In this document: positions 9,029 through 18,420 of the stretch, one piece after another
Layout of the letters: the number at the start of each line of letters is the position of its first letter
Numbering within the stretch: the stretch's first letter is position 1
From: Pseudobdellovibrionaceae bacterium
GTDB taxonomy: Bacteria; Bdellovibrionota; Bdellovibrionia; Bdellovibrionales; UBA1609
Reading direction: 5' to 3'
NCBI GenBank assembly: GCA_947444305.1
Contig: CANEZP010000003.1
Location: forward strand, 186,001 to 250,000
DNA: 64,000 nt
Made by a program: the position numbers and the translations under genes
The notes under the pieces: generated by a model
The model's input: only the letters and a program-made list of their open reading frames with translations
Database searches by the model: none
Told to the model about the DNA's origin: nothing

Positions 9029-11629
9029 ATGTTTAAAAAATATCAACTCAAAAACGGTATGCAAGTCCTCCTCGTCGAAAGCCACAAGAGCCCGGTGCTC
9101 TCCATCCAGATGTGGGTCAAAACCGGCAGCGCCGACGAGAAAAAAGGTGAAGAGGGGATCAGCCACTTCATCGAGCATTTAGTCTTCAAAGGCACGAAGA
9201 AGTACAAGGTAGGCGAGATCGCCTCGAGCGTGGAAGCCGCCGGCGGTGAGCTGAACGCTTACACGTCTTTTGACCAAACCGTATTTTACGTCACCATCTC
9301 CAAAGAGTTCCAAAAAGTGGGGTTGGACGTGATCTCGGAGATGATGGGTTTCCCGCACTTCGACGCCAAAGAAATCGACAACGAGCGGGAAGTCGTCATC
9401 GAAGAGATTAAACGTTCGCACGACAGCCCCCATCGCCAAGCTTCGCGCGCGCTATTTTCTTCGGTTTACAAAAAGCATCCCTACGGCATTCCCGTCATCG
9501 GTTACGAAGACAACATCAAAAAAGTTTCGCGCGAAGTTTTAGTTTCGTACTTCGAGGGCCGCTACAATCCGAAAACCATGACCTTGGTCATCGCGGGCGA
9601 CTTTAAATCCACCGACATGCGTAAACAAATCGACGAGCACTTCGGCAAGTTTAAGCCGTCTAAGTTACGCGTCGTGAAGCGTAATCCGCACGCGGTCGCA
9701 AAACGTCCGCAAACGATTATCCAAACCGCGCCGTTCAACGAGACCATCGTGCACATGGCTTTCCCGATCCCGAAGGCCACGCACAAAGACATCGCGGCGC
9801 TCGAAGTCTTTGCGTTGATCTTAGGCCAGGGCGATTCGTCGCGCTTGAATCAGCGTTTGCGCTTGCAAGATCATTTGGTCAACTTCGCGGGCTCGTCGGT
9901 CTTCGTCGCGCGCGATCCGGGCTTCTTCGCGCTTAGCATGTCGTTGAACGAAAAAGATCTTGAGAAAGCTTTGGGCTCGTTAGTCGAAGAGGTCGGCCGC
10001 GCTTTGTCGTCGGTTCCCACGTCTAAAGAACTTGAGAAGGCGCGCACCAACTTGGCTTCCGAACAGTATTACTCCTTAGAAACGGTCGACGGGCTCGCCC
10101 GCAACTTCGGTCATTACCAAGATTTGTTCGGCGATCCTTCGTATTTCGAAAACTTCATGAAACAGGTGCGCTCGCTTACGCCCGCCGACGTTCTGAAGGC
10201 CGCGCGCAAATACATCAGCGCCGAGCACATGACCTTCGTGGTGATGTCGCCCGCGGAAAAAGCCAAGATCGAAAAGACGGTGCAGGCCGGCCTGAAAGCC
10301 TTGCAGAAGACGATCAAGAGCAATTTGAAAAGCAAAGTCGTAAAGCCGAAAGAGAAAGCGGCTAAGAAAGTGTCTTGGACCTTCAAGAAAGCGCCCGCAT
10401 TGAAAACCGCGCTCGAAAAATACACTTTGGACAACGGCGTGACCGTCATCACTCGCCCGAACTTTGAAACCCCCGTGATCAACATGCGTTGCGCTTCGCT
10501 CGGCGGTTCACGTCTTGAAAACGAGGCAAACCGTGGTGCCACCGAACTTCTCTCGCGCGTCTGGAACTCGGGTGCAGGAACGTTAAGCGAATTTGAGATG
10601 AACGTACGCATTGATGAGATGGCCGCATCGCTTTCCGCCTTCGCGGGCCGCAACTCACAGGGCTTAAGCATGAGCTGCCTCCGCCCTTTCGAAAAAGACA
10701 TGCTCGAATTGTTCTTCACGACCTTGCTCCAGCCCTCGTTCGAAAGCGAGGCGATCAACCGCGAGAAAAAGTCGATGATCGAGCACGTGAAGTTGCGCCA
10801 AGATAATCCCGCGCAAACGTGCATCCTTGAATTTATGAAGGCCATGTTCGGCGATCACCCGTACGGCCATGACCCCTACGGCGACGAAACGTCGATCAAC
10901 AAACTGACCGCTAAATCCGTGCGCGACATCTTCAACCAACGCAGCGGTTTGACGATCGTCGCATCGGGCGCGTTTGATCCTAAAGAGTTGCGCGACCAAA
11001 TCAATTCGGCCGTGGGTGGAGCTAACTTCGGCAAAGGTAAGATCGACTTACAAAAGATCACGTACCCGAAAAAAGAAGTTCGCATCTTCCGCGAAAATCC
11101 GAAGCAGCAATCGCACTTGATCGTCGGATACCCGGGGCTGGATCTAAAAAATCCCGAGCGTTACACCTTACAAGTTATGCAAGCCATCTTGGCCGGCCAG
11201 GGCGGGCGTTTGTTTATCGAGTTACGCGACAAAGCTTCCTTGGCCTACTCCGTATCGCCGATGAGAATGGAAGGCCTAGAGGGCGGCTATTTCGGCGCCT
11301 ACATCGGCTGCAGTCCCGAAAAAGCGGCGACCGCGATGCGCATGATGCACGAAGAGTTCGACAAACTCGTTTCGACGCCGGTCCCCGCCGAGGAGTTGCT
11401 GCGCGCGCAGCGCTATCTGATCGGCAAACACGACATCGAGTTGCAGAAAAATTCGAGCCTCACGTCTTCGATTTTGTTCGATCACATCTACGGCATCGAC
11501 TTTATGGAAACGTACAAGTTCACGGACCGCATCCGCGCCGTGACGAGCGAAGGCATCCGCAAACTTGCCGAACAAATCTTCAAACAACCCGCCGTCAAAA
11601 CCCTAGTCGGCCCAACGGGCGCCTGGTAG
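9029..11629 (+). CDS. M16-family zinc metallopeptidase, tandem-domain
   Basis: 866 residues containing two M16 (insulinase/pitrilysin) halves. The first half has the inverted zinc motif HxxEH at H46-H50 (SHFIEHLVFKGT) and a downstream Glu region (VVIEEIKRSHD). The second half (from about 465, YTLDNGVTVITRPNFETP) lacks HxxEH and is probably the non-catalytic partner domain that closes the chamber. No signal peptide is visible, so a cytoplasmic peptidase that degrades small peptides is most likely. It is fused where many bacteria have two separate genes. It starts 17 bp from hemW on the other strand. Confidence 0.92.
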   Translation: MFKKYQLKNGMQVLLVESHKSPVLSIQMWVKTGSADEKKGEEGISHFIEHLVFKGTKKYKVGEIASSVEAAGGELNAYTSFDQTVFYVTISKEFQKVGLDVISEMMGFPHFDAKEIDNEREVVIEEIKRSHDSPHRQASRALFSSVYKKHPYGIPVIGYEDNIKKVSREVLVSYFEGRYNPKTMTLVIAGDFKSTDMRKQIDEHFGKFKPSKLRVVKRNPHAVAKRPQTIIQTAPFNETIVHMAFPIPKATHKDIAALEVFALILGQGDSSRLNQRLRLQDHLVNFAGSSVFVARDPGFFALSMSLNEKDLEKALGSLVEEVGRALSSVPTSKELEKARTNLASEQYYSLETVDGLARNFGHYQDLFGDPSYFENFMKQVRSLTPADVLKAARKYISAEHMTFVVMSPAEKAKIEKTVQAGLKALQKTIKSNLKSKVVKPKEKAAKKVSWTFKKAPALKTALEKYTLDNGVTVITRPNFETPVINMRCASLGGSRLENEANRGATELLSRVWNSGAGTLSEFEMNVRIDEMAASLSAFAGRNSQGLSMSCLRPFEKDMLELFFTTLLQPSFESEAINREKKSMIEHVKLRQDNPAQTCILEFMKAMFGDHPYGHDPYGDETSINKLTAKSVRDIFNQRSGLTIVASGAFDPKELRDQINSAVGGANFGKGKIDLQKITYPKKEVRIFRENPKQQSHLIVGYPGLDLKNPERYTLQVMQAILAGQGGRLFIELRDKASLAYSVSPMRMEGLEGGYFGAYIGCSPEKAATAMRMMHEEFDKLVSTPVPAEELLRAQRYLIGKHDIELQKNSSLTSSILFDHIYGIDFMETYKFTDRIRAVTSEGIRKLAEQIFKQPAVKTLVGPTGAW

Positions 11630-11643
11630 TTAGGATTGGGCTT

Positions 11644-12171
11644 CTAGATCCTTATTCTTCTCAGCATGTTCGTTACCGCGTGGCCTTCGCCGGCCACGTT
11701 CCTACACCAGCCTTGCGCCTGCCGAAATCGCGGGTCATGAGTCAACTGCACCAACCTATCCGCAAGCCTATTGATCCGCGTCCAAGAAAACTGCGGCGCC
11801 TTCACCTTCAACGCCTCCGGCATGATAGCCTGCAGAATAAGATGCGAAAAATTCTGACCTTGGGCTGGCCGCATGAAATAAATCAGTTCACAGTCCAGTG
11901 CCTCTGCACACTGTCTAAGCCTGCGAAGACTGATGTCTTCGCTAACTTCAGTTTTCTCTAATCTATAGTATTCCGCTTTCGGAATATTCATTTTCTTAGC
12001 AACCTGCGCGGTCGATTTGAAAGTTGCGCTTCTAACCATTTTCAACCAAGGTTTAAAGCTTTTTGCTTTCAATATTTGCGACGTGGCGGCCTCGAGCTCT
12101 TCATACCGGTAACATTCTTCTCGCCAGATTCTAACCGCACATGCTTGTTCTTGTTCGCTGAAGGTATGCAA
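11644..12171 (-). CDS. XRE-type HTH protein resembling mobile mystery protein A
   Basis: 175 residues. A central helix-turn-helix spans about 47-100 (QVAKKMNIPKAEYYRLEK), followed by ISLRRLRQCAEALDCELIYF, which closely resembles the signature of the mobile mystery protein A family. That family normally sits next to a Fic-domain protein (mystery protein B), which is absent here. The basic C-terminal part has no recognised domain. It is convergent with the M16 gene (14 bp between stops), and a 308-bp gene-free stretch lies upstream. DNA binding, probably autoregulatory, is inferred. Signs of transfer are only circumstantial. Confidence 0.65.
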   Translation of the reverse strand: MHTFSEQEQACAVRIWREECYRYEELEAATSQILKAKSFKPWLKMVRSATFKSTAQVAKKMNIPKAEYYRLEKTEVSEDISLRRLRQCAEALDCELIYFMRPAQGQNFSHLILQAIMPEALKVKAPQFSWTRINRLADRLVQLTHDPRFRQAQGWCRNVAGEGHAVTNMLRRIRI

Positions 12172-12479
12172 ATGGCCCTCGCCTTACCGTCTTGTTAAAG
12201 TGATACGATACGTAGAGTGCAATCGGAGCCCGGCGGTTAGCACTCTCCATTTCCGTCGTGGGCGTCCGGGCGCTGCCGCTCGGCGGACCTGGCGGGGTGA
12301 CTCCCGCGGGATAAAATATGCTTATGAAATTTAGAATCGGTGGGATGGTGTGGGGACGGTAAATGTGTGGAAATGAGATGATTGGGCGGGGTTTTGGTCT
12401 AGGTGGGTGGGATCGCGCGGGAAATCTGAAAATTTGCGATAAAATATAAGGAGATGTCCGAACTCAAGGTAGTCTCACT
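12172..12479. other. 308-bp gene-free divergent intergenic region
   Basis: This lies between the leftward HTH gene and the rightward gene at 12480. It contains a 7-bp inverted repeat (AGAGTGC 12214-12220 / GCACTCT 12240-12246), a GC-rich middle and a G-rich, T-poor stretch near 12340-12420. Just before 12480 there is an AT-rich segment with AATATAAGGAG. I see no conserved protein and no tRNA. The inverted repeat is a candidate operator for the HTH protein. Confidence 0.4.
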
Positions 12480-13061
12480 ATGAGTCAGATTTTGCTCGAA
12501 TCGCCACGTGCCTTTTTCGTGAACCAAGTCGAAGAGGCCGTGAAGCGCGTCAAGTTTGAACCCAGTCAGTTATCCCGACACTACCTCGTCGATCTGCTCG
12601 AGCATTACATGCTGGCCAGTAACCTCATGTCTAAACGCGAAACTTTGGCCGAGATGTACTTACGCGCGCAAAATTCACCGCCGCCGCTCCGCCTCGACCT
12701 GCTTAAGAAATTGGGTGATAGCAGCTTGTACATCAGTGGGTTCTTCGGTGACTCACTCAATCGCAAGATGGTGGACATCGATTATTACGTGGACATGGGC
12801 GGCGTGGCCTACCACTCACTCGCGAGTTCGGCGCAGGATGAAAAGATGTCCAGGATGTTCGGCGAGTTTGCCGCACGATTTCCTGAATTTGTCGATGTGC
12901 TCACTTTCATCAGCCAAGAGGCGATGATTCAGACGAACGGCGATCTGCTTAAGCTCTACGACCGATATATCGCGACCGGCTCGCGTCTGGCGGGGGAGCA
13001 ACTGGTCGAAAAAGGTTTGCCGATTGCCGACTTGAAGAAATCCAAAGCCAACAAAATGTAA
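12480..13061 (+). CDS. Conserved-looking hypothetical protein upstream of tat genes
   Basis: 193 residues, soluble, predicted mostly helical, without signal peptide or membrane segment. It begins SQILLESPRAFFVNQVEEAV, contains the hydrophobic DIDYYVDMGGVAYHSLA segment and ends in a Lys-rich tail. An AAGGT site lies about 9 nt before the ATG. tatB begins 18 nt after the stop, so the three genes probably form one operon. I do not recognise a named family. The context allows a link to Tat export or its cargo but does not prove one. Confidence 0.7.
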   Translation: MSQILLESPRAFFVNQVEEAVKRVKFEPSQLSRHYLVDLLEHYMLASNLMSKRETLAEMYLRAQNSPPPLRLDLLKKLGDSSLYISGFFGDSLNRKMVDIDYYVDMGGVAYHSLASSAQDEKMSRMFGEFAARFPEFVDVLTFISQEAMIQTNGDLLKLYDRYIATGSRLAGEQLVEKGLPIADLKKSKANKM

Positions 13062-13079
13062 CCATGCTACGGTTGATGC

Positions 13080-13436
13080 ATGTTCAATATCGGCTTCACC
13101 GAGCTAATTATTTTGGGCTTGATCGCGCTGATTTTCATCGGCCCGCAGCAACTGCCCGAAGTCGCGCGAACGGTCGGCCGCCTGCTTAATGAGTGGAAGC
13201 GCGCGACCTCCGATTTTCAAAACACGATCACGACCCACCTGACCGAAGAAGTGCAGCAGCGGCGCACCGAAACTCAAGATGTGTATCAACAATCCGCGGA
13301 CGATTATGCCAAGCACATCGCCATACCCGGTTCGCACCACGAATCCGGTGCCGGCAATCCTGAAGATTCACCCGTCGGAGCGCCCGAATTACCCGTGGGC
13401 GCGCACCCCGTAAGCGAGACGGAGAAGAAATCATGA
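13080..13436 (+). CDS. tatB: Sec-independent translocase subunit TatB (TatA/B family)
   Basis: 118 residues. One N-terminal transmembrane helix (FTELIILGLIALIFI) leads into the hinge GPQQLPEVARTVG and an amphipathic helix, then a disordered acidic/Pro-rich tail. The MFNIGFTELI start and the LPEVART hinge favour TatB over TatA. TatB, with TatC, recognises twin-arginine signal peptides for export of folded proteins. Its stop overlaps the tatC start by 4 nt (ATGA). Only one TatA/B homologue is seen here, so it could serve both roles or a tatA could lie elsewhere. Confidence 0.9.
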   Translation: MFNIGFTELIILGLIALIFIGPQQLPEVARTVGRLLNEWKRATSDFQNTITTHLTEEVQQRRTETQDVYQQSADDYAKHIAIPGSHHESGAGNPEDSPVGAPELPVGAHPVSETEKKS

Positions 13437-14170
13437 GTTTAGATGATCAGCAGATGACGCTGGTCGAGCACCTGACCGAACTGCGTTACCGCGTGGTCAA
13501 GATGCTGCAAGGTATCGTGCTCGGTATGGGGCTATGCCTTTATTTCTCCGAAGAGATTCTTGCGGTGATTCGCAAACCCATTTTGCCTTACCTTGGCGAA
13601 GGCGGCGGGCTTGTCTTTACCGGTGTCATGGATAAATTCATGGCGCACGTCAAAGTCGGGGCGTTGGCCGGCGTGATCATAACGTGCCCATATTGGCTTT
13701 ACCACGTGTGGAAATTCGTATCGCCCGGACTCTATAAGAACGAACGAAAATACGCGGCCGGATTCATTTGCATGGGCACTTTTCTGTTCTTGCTGGGTGT
13801 TTGTTTTGTTTATTTTCTCGTTTTTCCTGCGGCATTTGAATATCTCTTCGCCATCGGTGGTTCGGCCGACAAGCCGATGATCACGATTGATTCGTACCTG
13901 GGCTTTTTCGTGTTGATGACCATCATGTTCGGCGCCGCATTCGAGTTACCGCTGATCCTTCTCTTGCTGGCTATGATGGGAATGTTTGATGCGGCCTTCC
14001 TTAAAAAGAACCGTCGCATGGCCGCCGTGATCTTAGCGGTGGTTGCCGCCGTTATGTCGCCGCCCGATGCCATGAGCATGATCTTGATGTGGATTCCACT
14101 TTTGATTCTTTACGAATCCTCTATCTGGGCCATTCATTTTCTGGTGAAGCGCCCTGTGCCGACGGTATAG
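13433..14170 (+). CDS. tatC: Sec-independent translocase subunit TatC
   Basis: 245 residues with six predicted transmembrane helices. It carries the TatC N-terminal motif LVEHLTELRYRV, the conserved first loop, and the FVSPGLYKNERKY and FGAAFELPLIL segments. TatC is the multispanning receptor that binds the twin-arginine signal peptide at the inner membrane. It is translationally coupled to tatB and followed 4 nt later by a Cys-rich exported protein. Confidence 0.96.
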   Translation: MSLDDQQMTLVEHLTELRYRVVKMLQGIVLGMGLCLYFSEEILAVIRKPILPYLGEGGGLVFTGVMDKFMAHVKVGALAGVIITCPYWLYHVWKFVSPGLYKNERKYAAGFICMGTFLFLLGVCFVYFLVFPAAFEYLFAIGGSADKPMITIDSYLGFFVLMTIMFGAAFELPLILLLLAMMGMFDAAFLKKNRRMAAVILAVVAAVMSPPDAMSMILMWIPLLILYESSIWAIHFLVKRPVPTV

Positions 14171-14174
14171 CGAC

Positions 14175-14753
14175 ATGATGATGCGAGCTTTGCTTTTAAT
14201 TCTCATAGCACTGCCGGTCGCCGGACACGCTTTGCCCGAAGAAGAAAAAACTCGCGCCTGTCGCGAACTTTCAAACAAGACCGTCGCTTCGCAACGCAAG
14301 ATCGCGTTCCAGCGATGTGTCGAGTGGGCCACCAATGAGTGCGACCGCATCGAGCGTCAATTTCACGAATCATGCATGGAGAATTCACACCTCGACAATG
14401 CGATCCGCTACGATTTTGAGCGGGGTAACTTTCGTTCGTGCGAAGCCGCCGTCATGAAGCGGGAAACGCATCGGGTTCTTTGCGACGGTCTTCGGCAAGA
14501 ATGCCGCACGAACAAGGTTACGATCGGCGACAGCAGCGCGACCGGCACGTGTCAGATGTTCCGCGATGAAGACGACAAACGTGTTTGCGTAGAAGTTGAG
14601 AAGCAAGCCGACCGAATCACCGCGGCCGCGAAAGAAGAAAAAATCCGCTGCGAAGCCATGCGGCCGAAAGCGACGGCTCCGGCGCCAAACCCAATACCGG
14701 CTCCGACTTCCGGCGCGGCACCTGCGCCGACGCCCGCAAAGCCTAAAGGGTAA
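14175..14753 (+). CDS. Cys-rich exported hypothetical protein with Pro/Ala tail
   Basis: 192 residues. A signal peptide ([16 protein letters not shown]) precedes a mature region with ten well-spread cysteines, likely disulfide-bonded. The last 30 residues are a Pro/Ala repeat ([20 protein letters not shown]), a flexible or surface-exposed tail. No family is recognised. It starts 4 nt after tatC, but its signal has no twin-arginine motif, so it is probably a Sec substrate. Three consecutive ATG codons make the exact start uncertain. The 3' end overlaps the converging mutase gene by 11 nt. Confidence 0.65.
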   Translation: MMMRALLLILIALPVAGHALPEEEKTRACRELSNKTVASQRKIAFQRCVEWATNECDRIERQFHESCMENSHLDNAIRYDFERGNFRSCEAAVMKRETHRVLCDGLRQECRTNKVTIGDSSATGTCQMFRDEDDKRVCVEVEKQADRITAAAKEEKIRCEAMRPKATAPAPNPIPAPTSGAAPAPTPAKPKG

Positions 14754-16350
14754 CCGACTCTTTGAACAATCCGAAAACTTTGCGCAGTTCGTGCGAAATC
14801 TCGCCGAGCGTGACTTGGTTTTCTACGCATTCGATAAAGACCGGCATCAAATTCTCGGTGCCCTCGGCGGCCTTACGTAAACGTGCGAGTTGCGCTTCAA
14901 CCTTCTTGGGATCTCGTTTCGCTTTGTAAGCTTTCAAGCGGGCGATTTGGTCGGTCGAAACTTTTTCGGAAACTTTGAGGATGTCCGAAGGGTAAGCTTC
15001 GTCTTGCACGAATTCATTTACGCCTACGACGATTTCGCGCTTCGCTTCCATGTCTTTCAGAAACTGGTAGGAAGCATTTTGAATTTCGTTTTGGATCCAG
15101 CCCGATTCGATGCACGGAACGACGCCGCCCATGCCCTCGATCCGCTCGATGTATTCTAGCGCGCGCTTCTCAATTTCGTCGGTCAGACTTTCGACGAAGT
15201 AACTGCCGCCCATGGGGTCGACGACGTCGGCGACGCCGGTTTCGAAGCCGATGATTTGTTGCGTGCGCAAAGCGATGGTCGCGGCCTTCTCGGTGGGTAG
15301 ACCCAACGCTTCATCCATGGAATTAGTGTGCAGGCTTTGCGTGCCCCCGCAGACCGAAGCCAAAGCTTGGATCGCGACGCGTACGATATTGTTTTCGGGT
15401 TGCTGAGCGGTAAGCGTGCTGCCGGCGACCTGCGAGTGAAAGCGTAGCTTCATAGCTCCGGGATCTTTTGCGCCGAAACGCTCTTTCATGATCTTGGCCC
15501 ACATGCGACGGGCCGCGCGGAACTTAGCGATCTCTTCGAAAAAATTATTATGCACGTTAAAGAAAAAGCTCAAGCGTTTGCCGAATTCATCGACGTTTAG
15601 GCCACGGTCGACCGCCGCTTGTACGTAGGTAATTCCGTTTGCCAGAGTGAAAGCAACTTCCTGAACGGCCGTGCTACCGGCTTCGCGAATGTGATATCCC
15701 GAAATGGAAATAGTGTTCCAGCCGGGAACTTCGTCGGTACAAAACTTAAAAATATCGGTGATGACCCTTAACGACGGCTTGGGCGGGTAGATGTACGTTC
15801 CGCGCGCGATGTACTCTTTAAGTAAATCGTTTTGGATCGTACCTTTAAGTTTGGCCAACGGGATGCCGCGCTTCTTGGCCACGGCGATGTAGAAGGCGAG
15901 GAGAATACCGGCGGTCGAATTGATCGTCATCGAGGTAGAAACGGCGTCGAGCGGAATATCCGCCATCAACGTTTCCATATCTTCGAGTGAAGAGATCGCG
16001 ACGCCGACTTTACCGACTTCGCCCGTCGACATGATGTCGTCCGAGTCGTAGCCCATCTGCGTTGGTAAATCGAAAGCGACGCTTAGGCCCGAGCCGCCTT
16101 TTTGCAAAAGCATTTTGTAACGTTCGTTAGATTCTTTGGCCGAGCCGAAACCGGCGTATTGGCGCATAGTCCATAAGCGCCCGCGGTACATAGTCTCTTG
16201 CACGCCGCGGGTGAACGGGTACTCGCCCGCGTCCGGAGCGCTTTTGTCCGCCGCGGGGCCGGCAACCGCTTTATCGTAAATGCGTTTGAGCTCGATATTG
16301 CTCGACGTTTTGAATTGGCCTTCGCCTTTGCGTTCTTTAGATTCTTTCAA
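14743..16350 (-). CDS. Methylmalonyl-CoA mutase, catalytic (large) subunit
   Basis: 535 residues, the length of a stand-alone catalytic TIM-barrel domain; the C-terminal B12-binding domain (DxHxxG) of single-chain mutases is absent. Substrate-site segments [13 protein letters not shown] and [11 protein letters not shown] keep the Tyr and Arg expected for methylmalonyl-CoA rather than isobutyryl-CoA. The enzyme interconverts methylmalonyl-CoA and succinyl-CoA using adenosylcobalamin, so a separate cobalamin-binding small subunit must be encoded elsewhere. It is the last gene of the propionyl-CoA carboxylase operon, starting 5 nt after the biotin carrier gene. Confidence 0.92.
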   Translation of the reverse strand: MKESKERKGEGQFKTSSNIELKRIYDKAVAGPAADKSAPDAGEYPFTRGVQETMYRGRLWTMRQYAGFGSAKESNERYKMLLQKGGSGLSVAFDLPTQMGYDSDDIMSTGEVGKVGVAISSLEDMETLMADIPLDAVSTSMTINSTAGILLAFYIAVAKKRGIPLAKLKGTIQNDLLKEYIARGTYIYPPKPSLRVITDIFKFCTDEVPGWNTISISGYHIREAGSTAVQEVAFTLANGITYVQAAVDRGLNVDEFGKRLSFFFNVHNNFFEEIAKFRAARRMWAKIMKERFGAKDPGAMKLRFHSQVAGSTLTAQQPENNIVRVAIQALASVCGGTQSLHTNSMDEALGLPTEKAATIALRTQQIIGFETGVADVVDPMGGSYFVESLTDEIEKRALEYIERIEGMGGVVPCIESGWIQNEIQNASYQFLKDMEAKREIVVGVNEFVQDEAYPSDILKVSEKVSTDQIARLKAYKAKRDPKKVEAQLARLRKAAEGTENLMPVFIECVENQVTLGEISHELRKVFGLFKESVTL

Positions 16351-16355
16351 GCCTT

Positions 16356-16889
16356 TTAAACCTTCGCTTTTTCAAAAGTGACGAGCATCGCGCCGCTTTC
16401 GACGTTCTCGCCTTCTTTAACCAAGATTTCTTTGATGACGACATTCGAGGCCGCGCGCATTTCGTTTTCCATCTTCATGGCTTCCATGATCAGGATCGGA
16501 TCGCCCTCTTTTAGCTCGTCACCGACCTTAACAAAAACTTTTACGATTTTGCCCGGCATGCCGGAAGACAAATTGTTGCCCGCGCCCATGCCGCCGCCGG
16601 CTTTGAGCGATTCGTGCAACAAGGCTTCCTCGTTATAGACCTTGAAGATCTTGTAGGCGCCGCGCGTGTAGACCGTGTACTCGGTACCTTTGCTGATTAC
16701 GTCAACGAGGTACGATGTGTCTTTGAAGAGGAAGCTGACCGTATCGTCCAGCGAGCGGTAATCCTCTTTGCGGATATCGTGGTAAACCCAGTCGGCGTCA
16801 TCTTGGCGCATGCCCACGCGCCAAGAGGTTTTGCCCTCGGCCACCGAGACCTGGTACTTCATTCCTTCGCTTTCGGCTTCGAAATACAT
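16356..16889 (-). CDS. Biotin carboxyl carrier subunit of an acyl-CoA carboxylase
   Basis: 177 residues. The C-terminal biotinyl domain has the attachment motif EAMKMENEM with the biotinylated lysine at K139. The N-terminal 95 residues form a beta-rich interaction region such as links carboxylase subunits, and a Gly-rich hinge ([10 protein letters not shown]) joins the two. It carries carboxybiotin between the biotin carboxylase encoded just upstream (1-nt gap) and the carboxyltransferase. Given the mutase downstream, the substrate is most likely propionyl-CoA. Confidence 0.92.
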   Translation of the reverse strand: MYFEAESEGMKYQVSVAEGKTSWRVGMRQDDADWVYHDIRKEDYRSLDDTVSFLFKDTSYLVDVISKGTEYTVYTRGAYKIFKVYNEEALLHESLKAGGGMGAGNNLSSGMPGKIVKVFVKVGDELKEGDPILIMEAMKMENEMRAASNVVIKEILVKEGENVESGAMLVTFEKAKV

Positions 16890-16890
16890 A

Positions 16891-18420
16891 CTACGATTTC
16901 CTCATTGAGCTTAAGCGGCCCGACTTCTTCCATTGGCTGGCCAAGTTGTAATCACCCACGTCGCGCGATTTGCTTTGGATGTAAGCTTCGATCGCCGCCG
17001 AAATCAAAAAGACTTCGTCGTCGACGAACATGAAAAGCTCTTTGTGCTTTTTGCCGTGAATTTCTTGGTCGATGAACTGGGTCGTGTACGAGCCGTCCAA
17101 GAACTTAGGGTGTTGCAAAATATTTTTATGCAAAACGATGTTCGACTTAATTCCGGTCAGCATGTACTCGGCCAGCGCGCGCTGTGCACGCTCGATACAT
17201 TCTTTGCGGTTGGCGCCCCAGACGATCAGCTTCGCGATCATGGGATCGTAGTGAATCGGCACTTCGTAACCGGGGTAAGCGCAGTTGTCCAACCGTACGA
17301 ACGGTCCCGCGGGCATGCGGTATTTACGAATCTTGCCCGGCGCCGGCGTGAAGTTCACCGGATCTTCCGCGCAAATACGTAACTCAATCGCGTGGCCTTT
17401 TTGCTTAACGTCCGATTGCTTGAAGGTCAGCGGATTACCGAGGGCCACGCCGATTTGTTCTTTAACCAAATCGTAGCCGACCACCAGCTCGGTCACGGGA
17501 TGTTCGACCTGGAGGCGGGTGTTCATCTCCATGAAGAAGAATTCTTTTGTCTTGTTGTCGAAGATGAATTCGATCGTGCCGGCACCGACGTACTGGATAG
17601 ATTTCGCGGCGGCCACCGCGACGGCGCCGAGTTTTTCGCGGACGTCATCGGGTACGGAAACCGAGGGGCATTCTTCGATGATCTTTTGGTTACGCCGTTG
17701 CATCGAGCATTCGCGTTCGTAAAGGTGGACCACGTTGCCGTGCGTGTCGCCGAACACTTGCACTTCGATGTGCTTCGGGTTTTGGACGAAACGTTCCATG
17801 AAGACGCGGTCGTCTTTGAAATAGTTCTTACCTTCGCTTTGGCACGCACGAAAAGCGCCCGCCAATTCTTTAGGATCGTGAACGACGCGAATCCCTTTAC
17901 CACCGCCGCCGGCCGAAGCTTTCAAGATCACCGGGTAGCCGATGCGTTTCGCTTCGTTCGCCGCTTCGACATCATCCTTCAAAGCGCCGGCGCTGCCGGG
18001 CACGCAAGGCACGCCGGCTTTCATCATCAACTCACGCGATGCGAGCTTGTCGCCCATCGCGAGAATATTTTCGACGGTCGGGCCGATAAAAGTGAGGCCC
18101 GCTTCCTTGATGCGTTTCGCGAACTCGGGACTTTCGCTTAAGAATCCGTAGCCGGGATGGATCGCATCCGCGCCCGATTTTTTCGCGACTTCAAGAATCT
18201 TGTCGATGTTGAGGTACGACTGCGCACTGGGGGGCGGGCCGATATGGTAGGCCTCGTCGGCGAGCAAGACGTGCAGGCCGTTACGGTCGGCATCCGAATA
18301 AACGGCGACCGACGTGACACCGAGTTCGCGCAGGGTGCGGGTGACCCGCAAAGAAATCTCACCGCGATTAGCGATCAAAACTTTTTTAAACATTTTGGTA
18401 CTGCTGGTCGTGCTCGTCAT
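16891..18420 (-). CDS. Biotin carboxylase subunit of an acyl-CoA (propionyl-CoA) carboxylase
   Basis: 509 residues. The ATP-grasp biotin carboxylase fold begins at [17 protein letters not shown], with the glycine-rich ATP loop [14 protein letters not shown], the [16 protein letters not shown] catalytic region and the biotin-carboxylase C-terminal domain. It carboxylates biotin using ATP and bicarbonate. The ATG at 18420 overlaps the upstream stop (ATGA), which supports the nine extra N-terminal residues. Compared with AccC it has about 50 extra C-terminal residues, common in propionyl-CoA carboxylases. Confidence 0.93.
   Translation of the reverse strand: MTSTTSSTKMFKKVLIANRGEISLRVTRTLRELGVTSVAVYSDADRNGLHVLLADEAYHIGPPPSAQSYLNIDKILEVAKKSGADAIHPGYGFLSESPEFAKRIKEAGLTFIGPTVENILAMGDKLASRELMMKAGVPCVPGSAGALKDDVEAANEAKRIGYPVILKASAGGGGKGIRVVHDPKELAGAFRACQSEGKNYFKDDRVFMERFVQNPKHIEVQVFGDTHGNVVHLYERECSMQRRNQKIIEECPSVSVPDDVREKLGAVAVAAAKSIQYVGAGTIEFIFDNKTKEFFFMEMNTRLQVEHPVTELVVGYDLVKEQIGVALGNPLTFKQSDVKQKGHAIELRICAEDPVNFTPAPGKIRKYRMPAGPFVRLDNCAYPGYEVPIHYDPMIAKLIVWGANRKECIERAQRALAEYMLTGIKSNIVLHKNILQHPKFLDGSYTTQFIDQEIHGKKHKELFMFVDDEVFLISAAIEAYIQSKSRDVGDYNLASQWKKSGRLSSMRKS

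Noticed and set aside
12214-12246. CIRCE-like GAGTGC...GCACTC element
   Set aside because: CIRCE has TTAGCACTC first and GAGTGCTAA second with 9 nt between. Here the arms are in the opposite order with 19 nt between, and no chaperone gene follows. Kept only as a possible operator.
12453-12482. Nine-codon leader frame (MSELKVVSL) whose stop overlaps the gene at 12480
   Set aside because: AAGGAG is directly against its ATG with no spacing, so translation is unlikely; the overlap may be chance.
17392-18141. Open frame of 249 codons opposite the biotin carboxylase gene
   Set aside because: Shadow frame with a His/Asp/Phe-rich composition caused by reading GC-rich codons backwards; the biotin carboxylase is unambiguous.
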